The notes beneath the pieces were generated by a model. The model searched no databases. It saw only the letters and a list, made by a program, of their open reading frames with translations, and was not told where the DNA came from. DNA of 64,000 nucleotides from Litorimonas sp964565335 (GTDB lineage Bacteria > Pseudomonadota > Alphaproteobacteria > Caulobacterales > Maricaulaceae), in the NCBI GenBank assembly GCA_964565335.1, contig CAZMEN010000007.1:6091-70090 (forward strand), read 5' to 3'. Below are positions 55,933 to 64,000 of this stretch, piece after piece. Position 1 is the first letter of the stretch, and the number at the start of each line of letters is the position of its first letter. A program made the position numbers and the translations under genes.

Positions 55933-56282
55933 AAGTAATCGACTTGGCCAAGTTTATCGGCACTTTTTGGTGAGCCATTATTGCCCTCATATCGAGTTTT
56001 TAGGTCCCTCAAGGGCATATCGTCAAATACGTTTAGTTTCTTATATGACCAGTCAATAGGCGTGTTAGAGGCTGCCTCTTCAAGGACAGAGGATAATACT
56101 GACAGGCTCTGATATATGTAGTCTAAACTTTGGAGTGAGTTTAGGCTTTCTGAATCTATGTCAGTCTGCTCTCCTACTAAGCTATCCAGAACTAACTGCA
56201 GGTTTCCAGTCAATTTTTTTAATTCGAAGAGCTCATCCGCAGAAACACGTATAACCTTTTCTGCTGATAAATTGCTCGTCAT
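55929..56282 (-). CDS. Small hypothetical protein of the chemotaxis operon
   Basis: A 117-residue soluble, mostly helical, acidic protein from the ATG at 56282, 20 bp after the cheY stop; a longer frame to 56333 overlaps cheY. I recognise no family. Visible are a Leu-rich amphipathic middle (ADELFELKKLTGNLQLVLDSLVG, SLQSLDYIYQSLSVLSSVLEEA) that could form a helical bundle, and a polar C-terminus ending VDYF. There is no signal or membrane segment. As the last gene of the cheYAWRY operon it probably has an accessory role in chemotaxis, such as phosphatase or array scaffold, but nothing in the sequence proves it. Confidence 0.65.
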   Translation of the reverse strand: MTSNLSAEKVIRVSADELFELKKLTGNLQLVLDSLVGEQTDIDSESLNSLQSLDYIYQSLSVLSSVLEEAASNTPIDWSYKKLNVFDDMPLRDLKTRYEGNNGSPKSADKLGQVDYF

Positions 56283-56302
56283 AGCTATTCTCGGTCCCAC
56301 TC

Positions 56303-56689
56303 TTATAACGGGCCGGTGACTGTCTCTATGCACTGCTTCATTTGCAGAGTTGTAAAAGGTTTTTTGATATAGTTATTTAACCCTAGAGTTGTTCCAGCCT
56401 GCAAGATCCTTTGGTCGGGACTGCCAGTTACTATAATAACACCAGTCTTAGAAACAGGAGCGTGTTCTCTTATTGCGCGAAGTAAATCTATTCCTGTTCC
56501 GTTTGGCATATTGTAATCAGATATCACTAAGTGCACAGGGTTATTGACTAAGCTCTGAAAGGCCGCTTGGCCGGAGGCCTCCCAAGTATAGTTTAAGATA
56601 CCCATTTCGTCCAAGGACCGCGTTAGCAATCGTCGACTCGTCGCCATGTCATCGACGACCATTATTTTCAATTGTGTTCTTAAAGACAT
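56303..56689 (-). CDS. CheY-like single-domain response regulator (second copy)
   Basis: A 128-residue receiver domain: Asp13/Asp14 (VVDD), phosphoacceptor Asp58 (VISDYNMP), Thr in IIVTGSP and Lys near 109 (YIKKPF). It has no output domain. It differs clearly from the CheY at 60450, with an extended N-terminus and ISDYNMPNGTGIDLL, typical of the CheY that directly follows cheR in alphaproteobacterial operons. One CheY may drive the motor and the other act as phosphate sink, as in Rhizobium or Caulobacter; which is which cannot be told here. Confidence 0.9.
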   Translation of the reverse strand: MSLRTQLKIMVVDDMATSRRLLTRSLDEMGILNYTWEASGQAAFQSLVNNPVHLVISDYNMPNGTGIDLLRAIREHAPVSKTGVIIVTGSPDQRILQAGTTLGLNNYIKKPFTTLQMKQCIETVTGPL

Positions 56690-56725
56690 TTATTATCCAA
56701 ATTTTTTATATGAAAAATCTTAGGT

Positions 56726-57613
56726 TTAATTCTCGAGCTTATAAACTGTCATTCCAGCTCTCGCGAAAAACTTCTCGCTTGGTCCGGAGACCCGCTCTGA
56801 ATGTCCAATGTAAAGATAGCTGCTAGGGTTTAATTGGTTTTTGAACTTTGTCCAAATTTCGCCTTGGGTCTCTTCGTCGAAATAGATGACTGTGTTGCGG
56901 CAAAAGATAATATCGAACTTGCCTTTCATTGGCCAGTTGGGAGCATTCAAATTTAGTAGGCGGAAGGAAACCAATGATTTTAGTTCGTCAGAGACGACAA
57001 ATTTTTCAGGGTCATCCATTTGCTTAAAATAACGATCGCGAAATTTAGACGGCAATTTCCGAACAGAGCTCTTATCATAAATGCCCGTGTGACCAGTTCT
57101 TATCACATTACTATCAATATCGGAGGCTAATATTTTAAAGTTATACCGCTCGATGTCAGGGCAAATAGAATGAACAATTGATGCAATTGAGTAAGCTTCC
57201 TCTCCGGTAGAACACCCCGCTGACCATACTCTAACGCGTTTGCCAGACTTTACGCGCTCGATTAACGGCCGGAGTGAGACATCCAGTAAGTGTTTGAAAT
57301 GATGGGGTTCGCGGAAAAAATGCGTTAAGTTAGTCGTCAAAGCATTCATCATAATCTTGCGTTCAGCTTGACCTGATGACCCTTCGACAAAATTACAATA
57401 TTCTTTAAAGGATTGAATTTGTAGCGCTCTCAGTCTTTTTTGCAGACGCGCGTGTACCAAGTTTACTTTATGCTCATGCATTGTAATCCCAGCATCGTCC
57501 TTCATCATGCGAGCGATACGTTTGAACTCAGATAAACCCAGGGCTACATTGCCTTGCGCCTTAAAGTTCGACGGCGATGATTGCGGCGTCATGTCTATTT
57601 TTGGAAGGGCCAT
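56726..57613 (-). CDS. cheR: Chemoreceptor methyltransferase CheR
   Basis: A 295-residue SAM-dependent methyltransferase that methylates receptor glutamates. The N-terminal helical domain (about 25-95: GITMHEHKVNLVHARLQKRLR) is followed by a Rossmann domain with TNLTHFFREPHHF, SAM motif WSAGCSTGEEAYSIA and IFCRNTVIYF. It is directly downstream of cheW, starting one base before its stop ends (57613/57614). A 30-residue polar N-terminal extension precedes the usual start. Confidence 0.95.
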   Translation of the reverse strand: MALPKIDMTPQSSPSNFKAQGNVALGLSEFKRIARMMKDDAGITMHEHKVNLVHARLQKRLRALQIQSFKEYCNFVEGSSGQAERKIMMNALTTNLTHFFREPHHFKHLLDVSLRPLIERVKSGKRVRVWSAGCSTGEEAYSIASIVHSICPDIERYNFKILASDIDSNVIRTGHTGIYDKSSVRKLPSKFRDRYFKQMDDPEKFVVSDELKSLVSFRLLNLNAPNWPMKGKFDIIFCRNTVIYFDEETQGEIWTKFKNQLNPSSYLYIGHSERVSGPSEKFFARAGMTVYKLEN

Positions 57614-58084
57614 TTAAGCAGCTTCATCCCGGCTCTGTGAGGGCAGCATGTTCTCTAAATCAATAACGCTTATCATACGCTCCTCTATGGCGACGAGGCC
57701 GTTTACAAAGCGTTCTGAGCGTACGGAGGAGACTTGGGGCGGGCTTTGTATTTTATTTGGGTCTATCGACATAATATCAAGAACTGCGTCTGCTGCGAGC
57801 CCTACGGTTTGATCGCCAATATTGGTAATCATGATAATACTGCGCTCAGTGCGTTCTGTAACGGCAAGCCCTAATCTTTCCGCTAGTTCAACAATGGGCA
57901 CAACGGCGCCGCGAAGGTTAATGACGCCTTTCACGAAAGGGGGGGAGTCTGGCAAGGCTGTTGTCTCAGTCCAGCCGCGGATTTCTCTGAGTGACATGAT
58001 GTCTATGCAATATTCCTGATTACTTATCAGGAAGATGACGAATTCGTTTTCCTTTTTTTCGGAGTTATTATTGATATCAAACAT
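57614..58084 (-). CDS. cheW: Chemotaxis coupling protein CheW
   Basis: A 156-residue CheW-fold adaptor linking receptors to CheA. Typical motifs are FVIFLISNQEYCIDIMSLREI, PPFVKGVINLRGAVVPIVEL and the late GLAADAVLDI...FVNGLVAIEERMISVIDLENML. The ATG overlaps the end of cheA by eight bases. Confidence 0.95.
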   Translation of the reverse strand: MFDINNNSEKKENEFVIFLISNQEYCIDIMSLREIRGWTETTALPDSPPFVKGVINLRGAVVPIVELAERLGLAVTERTERSIIMITNIGDQTVGLAADAVLDIMSIDPNKIQSPPQVSSVRSERFVNGLVAIEERMISVIDLENMLPSQSRDEAA

Positions 58085-60440
58085 AAGATGGCTCCAGCGC
58101 TTTGGTCTCAGTCGGCGTCATCAGGTCAAAGTCTTGATCGCTTACCAATGCATCAACATCGGCGATTAGAGCGATTCTACCGTCCCCTAATATTGTGGCC
58201 GCGGCTATATTGGGTACGCTACCATAATTGTCTTCCAAGCTCTTGATGACAACTTGGCGCTGATCTTGAATGCCGTCTACGAGAATGGCATATTTCTGAG
58301 CATCTTCCGTTTCGATACAGATCACAACTTGTTCTTTTTCGATTGGCTTTAAGCGACTAAATTTGAGTTTCTCGCCTAGGTCAATCAATGGAAGGAATGC
58401 GCCTCTAACATTAATCACTCTTTCTTGCGGCGTTACATTGTGAACCTCTTCAGGTTTAAGCAAAAGAGTCTCAACGATTGAGGTCAGTGGAATAAGGATG
58501 ATTTGATCTGTTACCTCCACCAGCATGCCATCAAGCACGGCTAAGGTGAGGGGCAAGTTGATAGTGAAAGTCGAACCCTTGCCTGGTTCGGAAGAGATAA
58601 GGATACGTCCGCCGAAAGACTGAATGGACCGCTTCACCACATCCATGCCAACGCCGCGGCCAGATAGGGTGGAGACTTGATCGACGGTGGAAAACCCCGG
58701 CATAAATAGCAAATTATCTATCTCTGAATTAGACAATTCAGCTTCTGGCGGGATTAGTCCCTTACTGATAGCAATCTTTTTCACTTTTGCACGGTTAATG
58801 CCGGCACCGTCATCGCGTACTTGGATGACAATTTTACCGGATCGGTGGGCTGCGGATAAAGTGACCGTGCCTTCGGCATTTTTGCCCGCCTTTTCACGGG
58901 CTTCTGGTTTTTCGAGTCCATGATCAACCGCATTTCTAATCATATGGGTCAACGGGTCGGCCAATTTTTCAATAATGGTCTTATCAACTTCCGTAAATTC
59001 ACCCTCAACGTTCAGTCGAACCTTTTTTTCGGTGGACTGTGCGGCTTCTCTGACAATTCGGGACATGCGTTGAAAAAGGGGCTGAACGGGTTGCGCCCTA
59101 ATCGACATAACGCTGTCCTGAATATCCCGTGTCAGTTGCTTAAACTCGTCCAGAGTAGACAGCACAGTTGGATCTCGGGATAAACCCGCCACGGTGACAC
59201 ATTGGGTAAGCATCGCTTGATTAATTACTAATTCGCCAACCTGATTGATGAGTTTATCAACTCTTTCCAGATTAATACGAATTGTTGGGGAAGAAGCCTT
59301 TGCTTGCGGTGCTTTTTTAGAGCTTTTGTCAGCAGTCGCCTCAGATCGAGCGGGAGTGTTCTGGGGGCTTGTTGAGGGCCCGGAGTTTTCGCTCTTATTT
59401 ACGCTGTTTGGGTCAATATCCGCTTCAGGAGTATTGATAGTGTCTGGCCTATCTGCCGTCGCAATTATATCGGCAAGATTAGGCAATGAGTTGTCGGGAG
59501 AACCCTCTGATATTGCCGGATTTTCGAACTGAGACAGGGGATTAAGCTCCGTCATCTCGTCAGGTTCTGCCGATCCGATGCTACCCAACTCGATACCGCC
59601 GAGAGATGGCAGGGTAGACCCGAGGTTTACTCCGGCTATGGAGCCTTCGGGGGAAGCGTGTTTAGTTTGTCGTGTAATGACTAGTTCGCAATCATCTTTG
59701 ACGAAATCAAAGACTTCATGGACTTCCTCTTCGGTAACATCTGCTGTTAGACTTAATTTCCATGATAAGTACGATGTTTGAGGGGCCAAACTGTCTAACG
59801 CAGGGAGGTCATCTGTCATGCAGGTGATGTCTACCGGCCCAAATTCTTGCAAGTGCCTGATCAAGCGCGTTACGGAGTGGCCTTTTCCAAACATCTCGCT
59901 ATTGGGTTTGAATTCAATTTCGAATACTGTTTCTTCGTCAGGACTTGGATCGGTTGCTGGAAGGCCTAAGCCCAAGTCAAGAGTCATAGGTTTGAAGCCA
60001 AAGTCTTCATTTTCTGTCGAAACCGTCTCTGAAGACTCAGAGGTTTCACTATTACCCTTCGTAGAAATCTTTTCTAATTGGCTCAGTAAATCACTCGAGG
60101 TTTCTTCGTTCCAGTCCTCGCCATTTTGAACCACATCCACGATGTCGTGGAGCATATCAGAGCTTTGAAGCAAGAGGTCATGAATGTCGGAGTTACCTTC
60201 CAGCCTATCAGACCTTAAATCGTCTAATACGTTCTCAAATGTATGCGAAAAACTCACTAAACTCGTGAGATTAAAGGCGCCCGCGCCGCCTTTGATTGAA
60301 TGAACGGCCCGAAAAACTGAATCAATTGTATCTGAGTTCGCGTCACCGTTTTGCAGAAGCATCAACCCGCTCTCAAGATCACTGAGCAGGTCTTCGCATT
60401 CTTGGAAGAAGGTTTGTCTAATACTATCTAAGCCGTCCAT
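58077..60440 (-). CDS. cheA: Chemotaxis histidine kinase CheA
   Basis: A 787-residue kinase. P1 phosphotransfer domain with His47 in RAVHSIKGGAGAF; a P2-like segment (about 160-260); a long Ser/Pro/Asn-rich linker (about 270-385); P3 dimerisation (about 390-450); P4 ATPase with N-box NAVDHGLE, G1 VRDDGAGI and G2 GRGVGMDVVK; and P5 CheW-like regulatory domain (about 640-775). It autophosphorylates in response to the MCP and passes phosphate to CheY and CheB. It starts 9 bp after the cheY stop. Confidence 0.96.
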   Translation of the reverse strand: MDGLDSIRQTFFQECEDLLSDLESGLMLLQNGDANSDTIDSVFRAVHSIKGGAGAFNLTSLVSFSHTFENVLDDLRSDRLEGNSDIHDLLLQSSDMLHDIVDVVQNGEDWNEETSSDLLSQLEKISTKGNSETSESSETVSTENEDFGFKPMTLDLGLGLPATDPSPDEETVFEIEFKPNSEMFGKGHSVTRLIRHLQEFGPVDITCMTDDLPALDSLAPQTSYLSWKLSLTADVTEEEVHEVFDFVKDDCELVITRQTKHASPEGSIAGVNLGSTLPSLGGIELGSIGSAEPDEMTELNPLSQFENPAISEGSPDNSLPNLADIIATADRPDTINTPEADIDPNSVNKSENSGPSTSPQNTPARSEATADKSSKKAPQAKASSPTIRINLERVDKLINQVGELVINQAMLTQCVTVAGLSRDPTVLSTLDEFKQLTRDIQDSVMSIRAQPVQPLFQRMSRIVREAAQSTEKKVRLNVEGEFTEVDKTIIEKLADPLTHMIRNAVDHGLEKPEAREKAGKNAEGTVTLSAAHRSGKIVIQVRDDGAGINRAKVKKIAISKGLIPPEAELSNSEIDNLLFMPGFSTVDQVSTLSGRGVGMDVVKRSIQSFGGRILISSEPGKGSTFTINLPLTLAVLDGMLVEVTDQIILIPLTSIVETLLLKPEEVHNVTPQERVINVRGAFLPLIDLGEKLKFSRLKPIEKEQVVICIETEDAQKYAILVDGIQDQRQVVIKSLEDNYGSVPNIAAATILGDGRIALIADVDALVSDQDFDLMTPTETKALEPSYV

Positions 60441-60449
60441 CGTAACGAC

Positions 60450-60815
60450 CTACGCCGCAACTCTGCGAATGGCATTTGAAAGCTTTTCTTTGTCGAATGG
60501 TTTGACAATCCAACCCGTTGCCCCGGCTTGTCTAGCCCGTTGCTTGAGTTCTGGCGCACTTTCCGTCGTTAAAACTAGAATCGGAAGATATCCTAAACTG
60601 CCGTGCCTTCGGACGTTCTCGATGACCCCAAACCCGTCCATGACTGGCATGTTTAAGTCTGTGACGATGACGTCCGGTGTGAAGTCATTTAACGCGTCTA
60701 TTCCTTGTTGCCCATCTTCTGCCAAATGAACATTGAAGCCTTCTTCTTTCAGGGCCAATTCGAGCATGACCCTCATCGTGCGGGAGTCATCAATTGCGAG
60801 TACATTCAGAGACAT
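60450..60815 (-). CDS. cheY: Chemotaxis response regulator CheY
   Basis: A 121-residue receiver: Asp9/Asp10 (IDDSRTMR), phosphoacceptor Asp53 (VTDLNMPVMDG), Thr in VLTTES and Lys in WIVKPFD. In length and motifs it is a classical CheY, which binds the flagellar switch or acts as phosphate sink. Its ATG overlaps the stop of the STAS gene by one base (TAATG), so the pair is translationally coupled. Confidence 0.93.
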   Translation of the reverse strand: MSLNVLAIDDSRTMRVMLELALKEEGFNVHLAEDGQQGIDALNDFTPDVIVTDLNMPVMDGFGVIENVRRHGSLGYLPILVLTTESAPELKQRARQAGATGWIVKPFDKEKLSNAIRRVAA

Positions 60816-61105
60816 TAGTTCACCTCTTGAGGTGAGAGCAGTGCTTCATTCAAGCCTAGGGCCGCTAGAGCCTCACCGAATTTGGTTGATGGGTTTGTTA
60901 TTTCAAATGGGATATTAGCAGCGTCAAAATGGAGTTTTGCGGCTAATAAAATTTGTGCGCAAGGCGCATCTAAATGACGAACTTTACTGGCATCAAGCGC
61001 AGTGGGGTCGCTATTTTGTGTTTGAATCGCTTCTAACAGAGTGCTTGACCGTGAATAAGAAAGGTTTTCATCTAATAAGATGTGTTTTTTCTCGGCACTT
61101 TCCAC
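60815..61105 (-). CDS. STAS-domain protein at the head of the chemotaxis operon
   Basis: A 96-residue single STAS domain (MlaB/SpoIIAA-like fold): strand LLDENLSYSRSSTLLEAI, core TALDASKVRHLDAPCAQILLAAKLHF, then PFEITNPSTKFGEALAALGL. In phospho-regulated STAS proteins the core reads D-S-S-G; here it reads D-A-P-C, so the phosphorylatable Ser is absent. Such genes often stand first in alphaproteobacterial che operons; their function is not settled. It is followed by cheY with a TAATG overlap. Confidence 0.82.
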   Translation of the reverse strand: MESAEKKHILLDENLSYSRSSTLLEAIQTQNSDPTALDASKVRHLDAPCAQILLAAKLHFDAANIPFEITNPSTKFGEALAALGLNEALLSPQEVN

Positions 61106-61378
61106 AACACAATCCTGCTATATAAATGAGAGATGTGAGTTCAGAGCGCATCTAAACACCACATTTCATATTTCATGGTTAGTCGGCAGTATTAAGGCGC
61201 GCGAAGCTAATAAACCATTAATTGGTGTATATTAATTTGTAAAAACTACTAGAGAGCGGCTTGTGGTCGATAGCTTGCTTTAGATAAACATAGATAATTC
61301 AATTATATAGACCGTTAATGTAGGATTAACTAATGCGCTTCATTACACACCAATATAGTTTTTAAATATAGGTGTCTC

Positions 61379-62140
61379 ATGCGCTCTCTCGCTCTAGTAG
61401 TTTTTCTTGCCCCCGCCCTTACGGCTTGTGTGGGAACTTTGGGCGACGGTAAGAGCGATACAGTAGAGTATTCGGTTTCAACCGACTATACATCAAAATA
61501 TGTTTTTCGCGGCACGACTCTCGCTGGCAGCGCGATTCAGCCGGGTGTAGAAGCATCAGTCAATAATTTCACAGTCGGTGGTTGGGCCTCAGTCGCCGTT
61601 GGCGAAGAAAGTTCCAGCTTCGCAGATGAGGTTGATATCTATGCGAGTTATAATTTTGATGTCAGTTCAAAGGTAAATACAGAAATTGGCGGGACTTACT
61701 ATCACTACCCAGAATCGGGTGATTTATTTGATATCGGTGCAAATGATGCGGGTACGTTTGAGGCTTATGGAGCGGTTAGTCTTGATGCGCCTCTCTCGCC
61801 AAGCGCGAGTCTCTATTACGATGTTAATTTGAACACACTGACCGCGGAAGCCAGTCTTGGGAAAGAATTGTTTAACCAAAACAGGACGTCCTTTGGCGTC
61901 TCAGCTACGGCCGGAGTGGTGGAAGCAAAGTCAGGCCTGGATTACCAATATGGCAGTATCGTTGGTGAGCTGAGCTATCAATTGACCGAAAATGGCTCAG
62001 TTTATACAAGTGCAAACTACGGATTAAGCTCAGAGGATACATTTGCCGATACAAATTTTGATCCAGCAGATGCTTCAACGATTGACCCAGCAGAAAACTC
62101 TGGTGCTTGGGTGATGGTTGGAATTCGCTCCGCGTTTTAG
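61379..62140 (+). CDS. TorF-family putative porin
   Basis: A 253-residue exported barrel protein. A short signal with lipobox-like LTAC (Cys17) is followed by the TorF hallmark VSTDYTSKYVFRGTTLAGSAIQPGVE and by alternating strands that end GAWVMVGIRSAF (terminal Phe). The family is widespread in Proteobacteria as small outer-membrane channels; the substrate is unknown. The start at 61379 is the only ATG before the hallmark; the RBS is weak (TAGGTGTCTC). It stands alone, divergent from the chemotaxis operon. Confidence 0.8.
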   Translation: MRSLALVVFLAPALTACVGTLGDGKSDTVEYSVSTDYTSKYVFRGTTLAGSAIQPGVEASVNNFTVGGWASVAVGEESSSFADEVDIYASYNFDVSSKVNTEIGGTYYHYPESGDLFDIGANDAGTFEAYGAVSLDAPLSPSASLYYDVNLNTLTAEASLGKELFNQNRTSFGVSATAGVVEAKSGLDYQYGSIVGELSYQLTENGSVYTSANYGLSSEDTFADTNFDPADASTIDPAENSGAWVMVGIRSAF

Positions 62141-62389
62141 GCTTAATGACGGTCTTGTCAGGACTATTTTCAGGTGTGACGCCAAACTTGCGGCGTGAAT
62201 CTTTCAAGTAATAGCTGCCGCTGCTATAGTCTGAATAATTTTCTACACGGAATTCGCTCCACGACAAGTCCTGTGACTTTGGCGCTGTGCGTCGAGTTTA
62301 TGATTTATTGTCTGGCCCACTGTATTATTTGCTAGAAGCTACTCGTTGACGCAAACGCGGCCTCTTGCGTTATGCACGACACAAAGCCT

Positions 62390-62545
62390 TCACCCCTTCC
62401 ATAGCAAAAATAGCGGTATCCATATTAAAAGAAGTGTCGTCATGCCTTTGATTGATTGATAGGCAATCCAGACCCAAAAGAGATCTTTTTTGTGGTCTTT
62501 GATATAGCGTATAAGCTGTATAGGTGAGGCGGCGCGTGAACCCAT
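62390..62545 (-). CDS. 51-residue membrane protein divergent from ccoN
   Basis: A short gene with good support: ATG at 62545 preceded by AAAGGA at proper distance, and 51 codons with a charged start (RYIKDHKKD), an aromatic stretch FWVWIAYQSIKG and one hydrophobic helix (TTLLLIWIPLFLLW), ending Lys-Gly. The charge pattern places the N-terminus in the cytoplasm. I know of no characterised family. It is divergent from ccoN with an FNR/FixK-type box between them, so it may be induced at low oxygen and act with the cbb3 oxidase as a small subunit or assembly factor (inference). Confidence 0.7.
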   Translation of the reverse strand: MGSRAASPIQLIRYIKDHKKDLFWVWIAYQSIKGMTTLLLIWIPLFLLWKG

Positions 62546-62662
62546 AAGGCTTTCCTTTGGCTGTTTGGGACTCAGCCAGTTATTAATTCACGTCAGAACC
62601 GCATAAATTTTGGCCTGAAGCAATCCAGATTGTTTGAAGTTTCGTATAAATATGCCTCAAAA

Positions 62663-62676
62663 TTGACACCCGTCAA
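62663..62676. promoter_or_regulatory. FNR/FixK (FnrL)-type box upstream of ccoN
   Basis: TTGAC-accc-GTCAA, a perfect palindrome matching the FnrL/FixK consensus TTGAY-N4-RTCAA. It lies 75 bp before the ccoN start and 117 bp before the divergent small gene. Oxygen-dependent control of ccoNOQP by this regulator class is well established in alphaproteobacteria. Confidence 0.82.
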
Positions 62677-62751
62677 TTTTACGTTTCCCTGAGCGCATTA
62701 CTGATTTGTTAGAATCTTACTTATCTATGATTAGCGTTCAGACTGATAAAC

Positions 62752-64000
62752 ATGACAACACAAACACCCTCATCACGTATCAAACAAGATGATTCGATTA
62801 TTCTGATAGGGTTTTTATTATTTGTTGGATTGCTCTGGTCACTCTTCGCTGCCAAACCGACTGATGTTCCAACTCTCTTTTATCCGACGTTGGGTATGCA
62901 TGGTTACATGATGATGGCCGCGTTTCTCTTCGGGATATTAGCCATCGTTGCCAAGCTTGGTAACGGTATGCCAAAATATGATGAAGGGGAGTATGAAGAC
63001 GGCGTTATAAAAGCGGGAGTCATTGCGACAACGTTTTGGGGTATTGCCGGTATGTTGGTCGGCGTTATTATCGCCTGCCAATTGACTTGGCCTAATATTT
63101 TCTATTTTGAAAACTTAGCCTGGACGAATTTCGGACGTCTTCGTCCGCTCCATACTTCTGCTGTTATCTTTGCCTTTGGCGGTAATGCCTTGATTGCGAC
63201 GTCATTTTATGTCGTTCAACGCACCTGCCGTACACGTTTAGCAGGCGGGATGTGGCCTTGGTTTGTTTTTTGGGGCTATCAACTTTTCATCGTTTTAGCT
63301 GCGACGGGATATTTAGCCGGCATCACACAATCCAAAGAGTATGCGGAGCCCGAATGGTATGTTGATATTTGGTTGACTATTGTCTGGGTGGCTTATTTGC
63401 TCGTCTTCCTGTGCACCTTGGCCAAGCGGAAAGAGCCGCATATTTATGTGGCCAACTGGTTTTATCTGGCCTTCATCGTTACTGTCGCAATTTTGCATTT
63501 GGTCAATAATTTGGCGCTGCCCATCGGGATAACTGAAGCGAAAAGTTATTCTGTATTTTCAGGTGTGCAAGATGCGATGACTCAGTGGTGGTATGGTCAC
63601 AATGCGGTGGGGTTCTTCCTCACTGCCGGTTTTTTGGCCATAATGTATTACTTCATTCCGAAACGCGCAAATCGCCCGATTTGGTCTTATAAACTCTCAA
63701 TCGTTCACTTCTGGGCCGTGATTTTTATTTATATTTGGGCGGGACCACACCATCTTCATTTCACAGCTTTGCCGCAATGGACACAGACCTTGGGTATGGT
63801 GTTTTCTATCATGCTATGGATGCCAAGTTGGGGCGGAATGATTAATGGTTTGATGACTTTATCAGGAGCGTGGGACAAGCTTCGAACCGATCCTGTGTTG
63901 CGTATGCTTGTCGTGTCGGTTGCTTTTTACGGAATGGCAACATTTGAAGGACCTGCCATGTCTATTCGTTACGTTAATGCGCTATCGCACTATACAGAAT
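62752..64000 (+). CDS. ccoN: cbb3-type cytochrome c oxidase subunit I (3' end outside window)
   Basis: The first 416 codons are seen; CcoN is usually 480-550 residues. It is the catalytic haem-copper subunit of the high-affinity terminal oxidase. Multiple helices carry the haem and CuB ligand histidines: YPTLGMHGYMMM, RLRPLHTSAVIFAFGG, WWYGHNAVGFFLT and WAGPHHLHFTALP. The ATG at 62752 starts a short polar N-terminus before helix 1; the RBS is poor. With c-type subunits CcoO and CcoP expected downstream, it depends on the ccm genes at 35620-39570. Expression is probably controlled by the FNR/FixK box. Confidence 0.95.
   Translation, partial: MTTQTPSSRIKQDDSIILIGFLLFVGLLWSLFAAKPTDVPTLFYPTLGMHGYMMMAAFLFGILAIVAKLGNGMPKYDEGEYEDGVIKAGVIATTFWGIAGMLVGVIIACQLTWPNIFYFENLAWTNFGRLRPLHTSAVIFAFGGNALIATSFYVVQRTCRTRLAGGMWPWFVFWGYQLFIVLAATGYLAGITQSKEYAEPEWYVDIWLTIVWVAYLLVFLCTLAKRKEPHIYVANWFYLAFIVTVAILHLVNNLALPIGITEAKSYSVFSGVQDAMTQWWYGHNAVGFFLTAGFLAIMYYFIPKRANRPIWSYKLSIVHFWAVIFIYIWAGPHHLHFTALPQWTQTLGMVFSIMLWMPSWGGMINGLMTLSGAWDKLRTDPVLRMLVVSVAFYGMATFEGPAMSIRYVNALSHYTE

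Noticed and set aside
61219..61356. Isolated AATTGGT and ACCAATA half-sites before the TorF-like gene (and ACCAATT near 51869)
   Set aside because: No partner arm at 3-bp spacing and no half-site-N11-TTGACA arrangement; such 6-7-mers are expected by chance in AT-rich spacers.
61905..62267. 120-codon minus-strand frame at the end of the TorF-like gene
   Set aside because: TTG start, largely antisense to the porin coding sequence, and no family resemblance.
1..64000. Mobile element, CRISPR, tRNA or rRNA
   Set aside because: No transposase, integrase, direct-repeat spacer array, cloverleaf or rRNA-like sequence was found when reading the intergenic regions and reading frames.

Overview
The window looks like a draft-genome scaffold (it carries one run of ten Ns) from a marine, macroalga-associated Gram-negative bacterium. 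The best guess is an alphaproteobacterium of the Hyphomonadaceae/Robiginitomaculaceae type. This rests on Caulobacter-type TonB-dependent receptors, a ccmFGHI operon, a TorF-type porin, a cbb3 oxidase behind an FNR/FixK-type box, and a complete alginate-degradation locus. Genus-level assignment cannot be supported from the sequence.

Layout. 1-3390: the end of a CoA-transferase/AMACR-type gene, a small secreted protein and a trimeric autotransporter adhesin. 3982-20839: an alginate utilisation locus with two TonB-dependent receptors, a GntR/FCD regulator, PL6 and PL17 alginate lyases, KdgF, an MFS uronate transporter, a beta-HAD-type DEH reductase candidate, KDPG aldolase and KDG kinase. Together these give outer-membrane uptake, depolymerisation to unsaturated uronate, ring opening, import, reduction to KDG and entry into the Entner-Doudoroff pathway. 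The PL6 gene is cut by one in-frame stop codon just before its catalytic residues.

21064-35560: two divergent operons that encode about 25 c-type haems. They comprise a cytoplasmic flavoprotein with two cyclic-nucleotide domains and four predicted [4Fe-4S] clusters, a b-type membrane cytochrome, an FHA-TM-decahaem fusion, a five-haem periplasmic cytochrome, a tandem HbpS/GlcG lipoprotein, an outer-membrane barrel, and a decahaem-LVIVD protein. I read this as a possible inner-to-outer-membrane electron conduit of a type I do not recognise; it is the main candidate for a new system. It is followed by cytochrome c maturation genes (35620-39570) and a signalling block: TPR, FecR, CHASE2-adenylate cyclase and a cyclic-nucleotide phosphodiesterase (39774-44727).

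44873-51341: a double-domain prolyl-4-hydroxylase-like enzyme, then a classical autotransporter and a PL7 alginate lyase lipoprotein. The autotransporter promoter has the same regulatory layout as the alginate-locus promoters. 51939-61105: a chemotaxis cluster (MCP, CheB, CheD on +; STAS, CheY, CheA, CheW, CheR, CheY and a small unknown on -). 61379-64000: a TorF-like porin, a 51-residue membrane protein, and the start of ccoN, which lies divergent from that small gene across an FNR/FixK-type box. No rRNA, tRNA, CRISPR array, insertion sequence or phage gene was seen.
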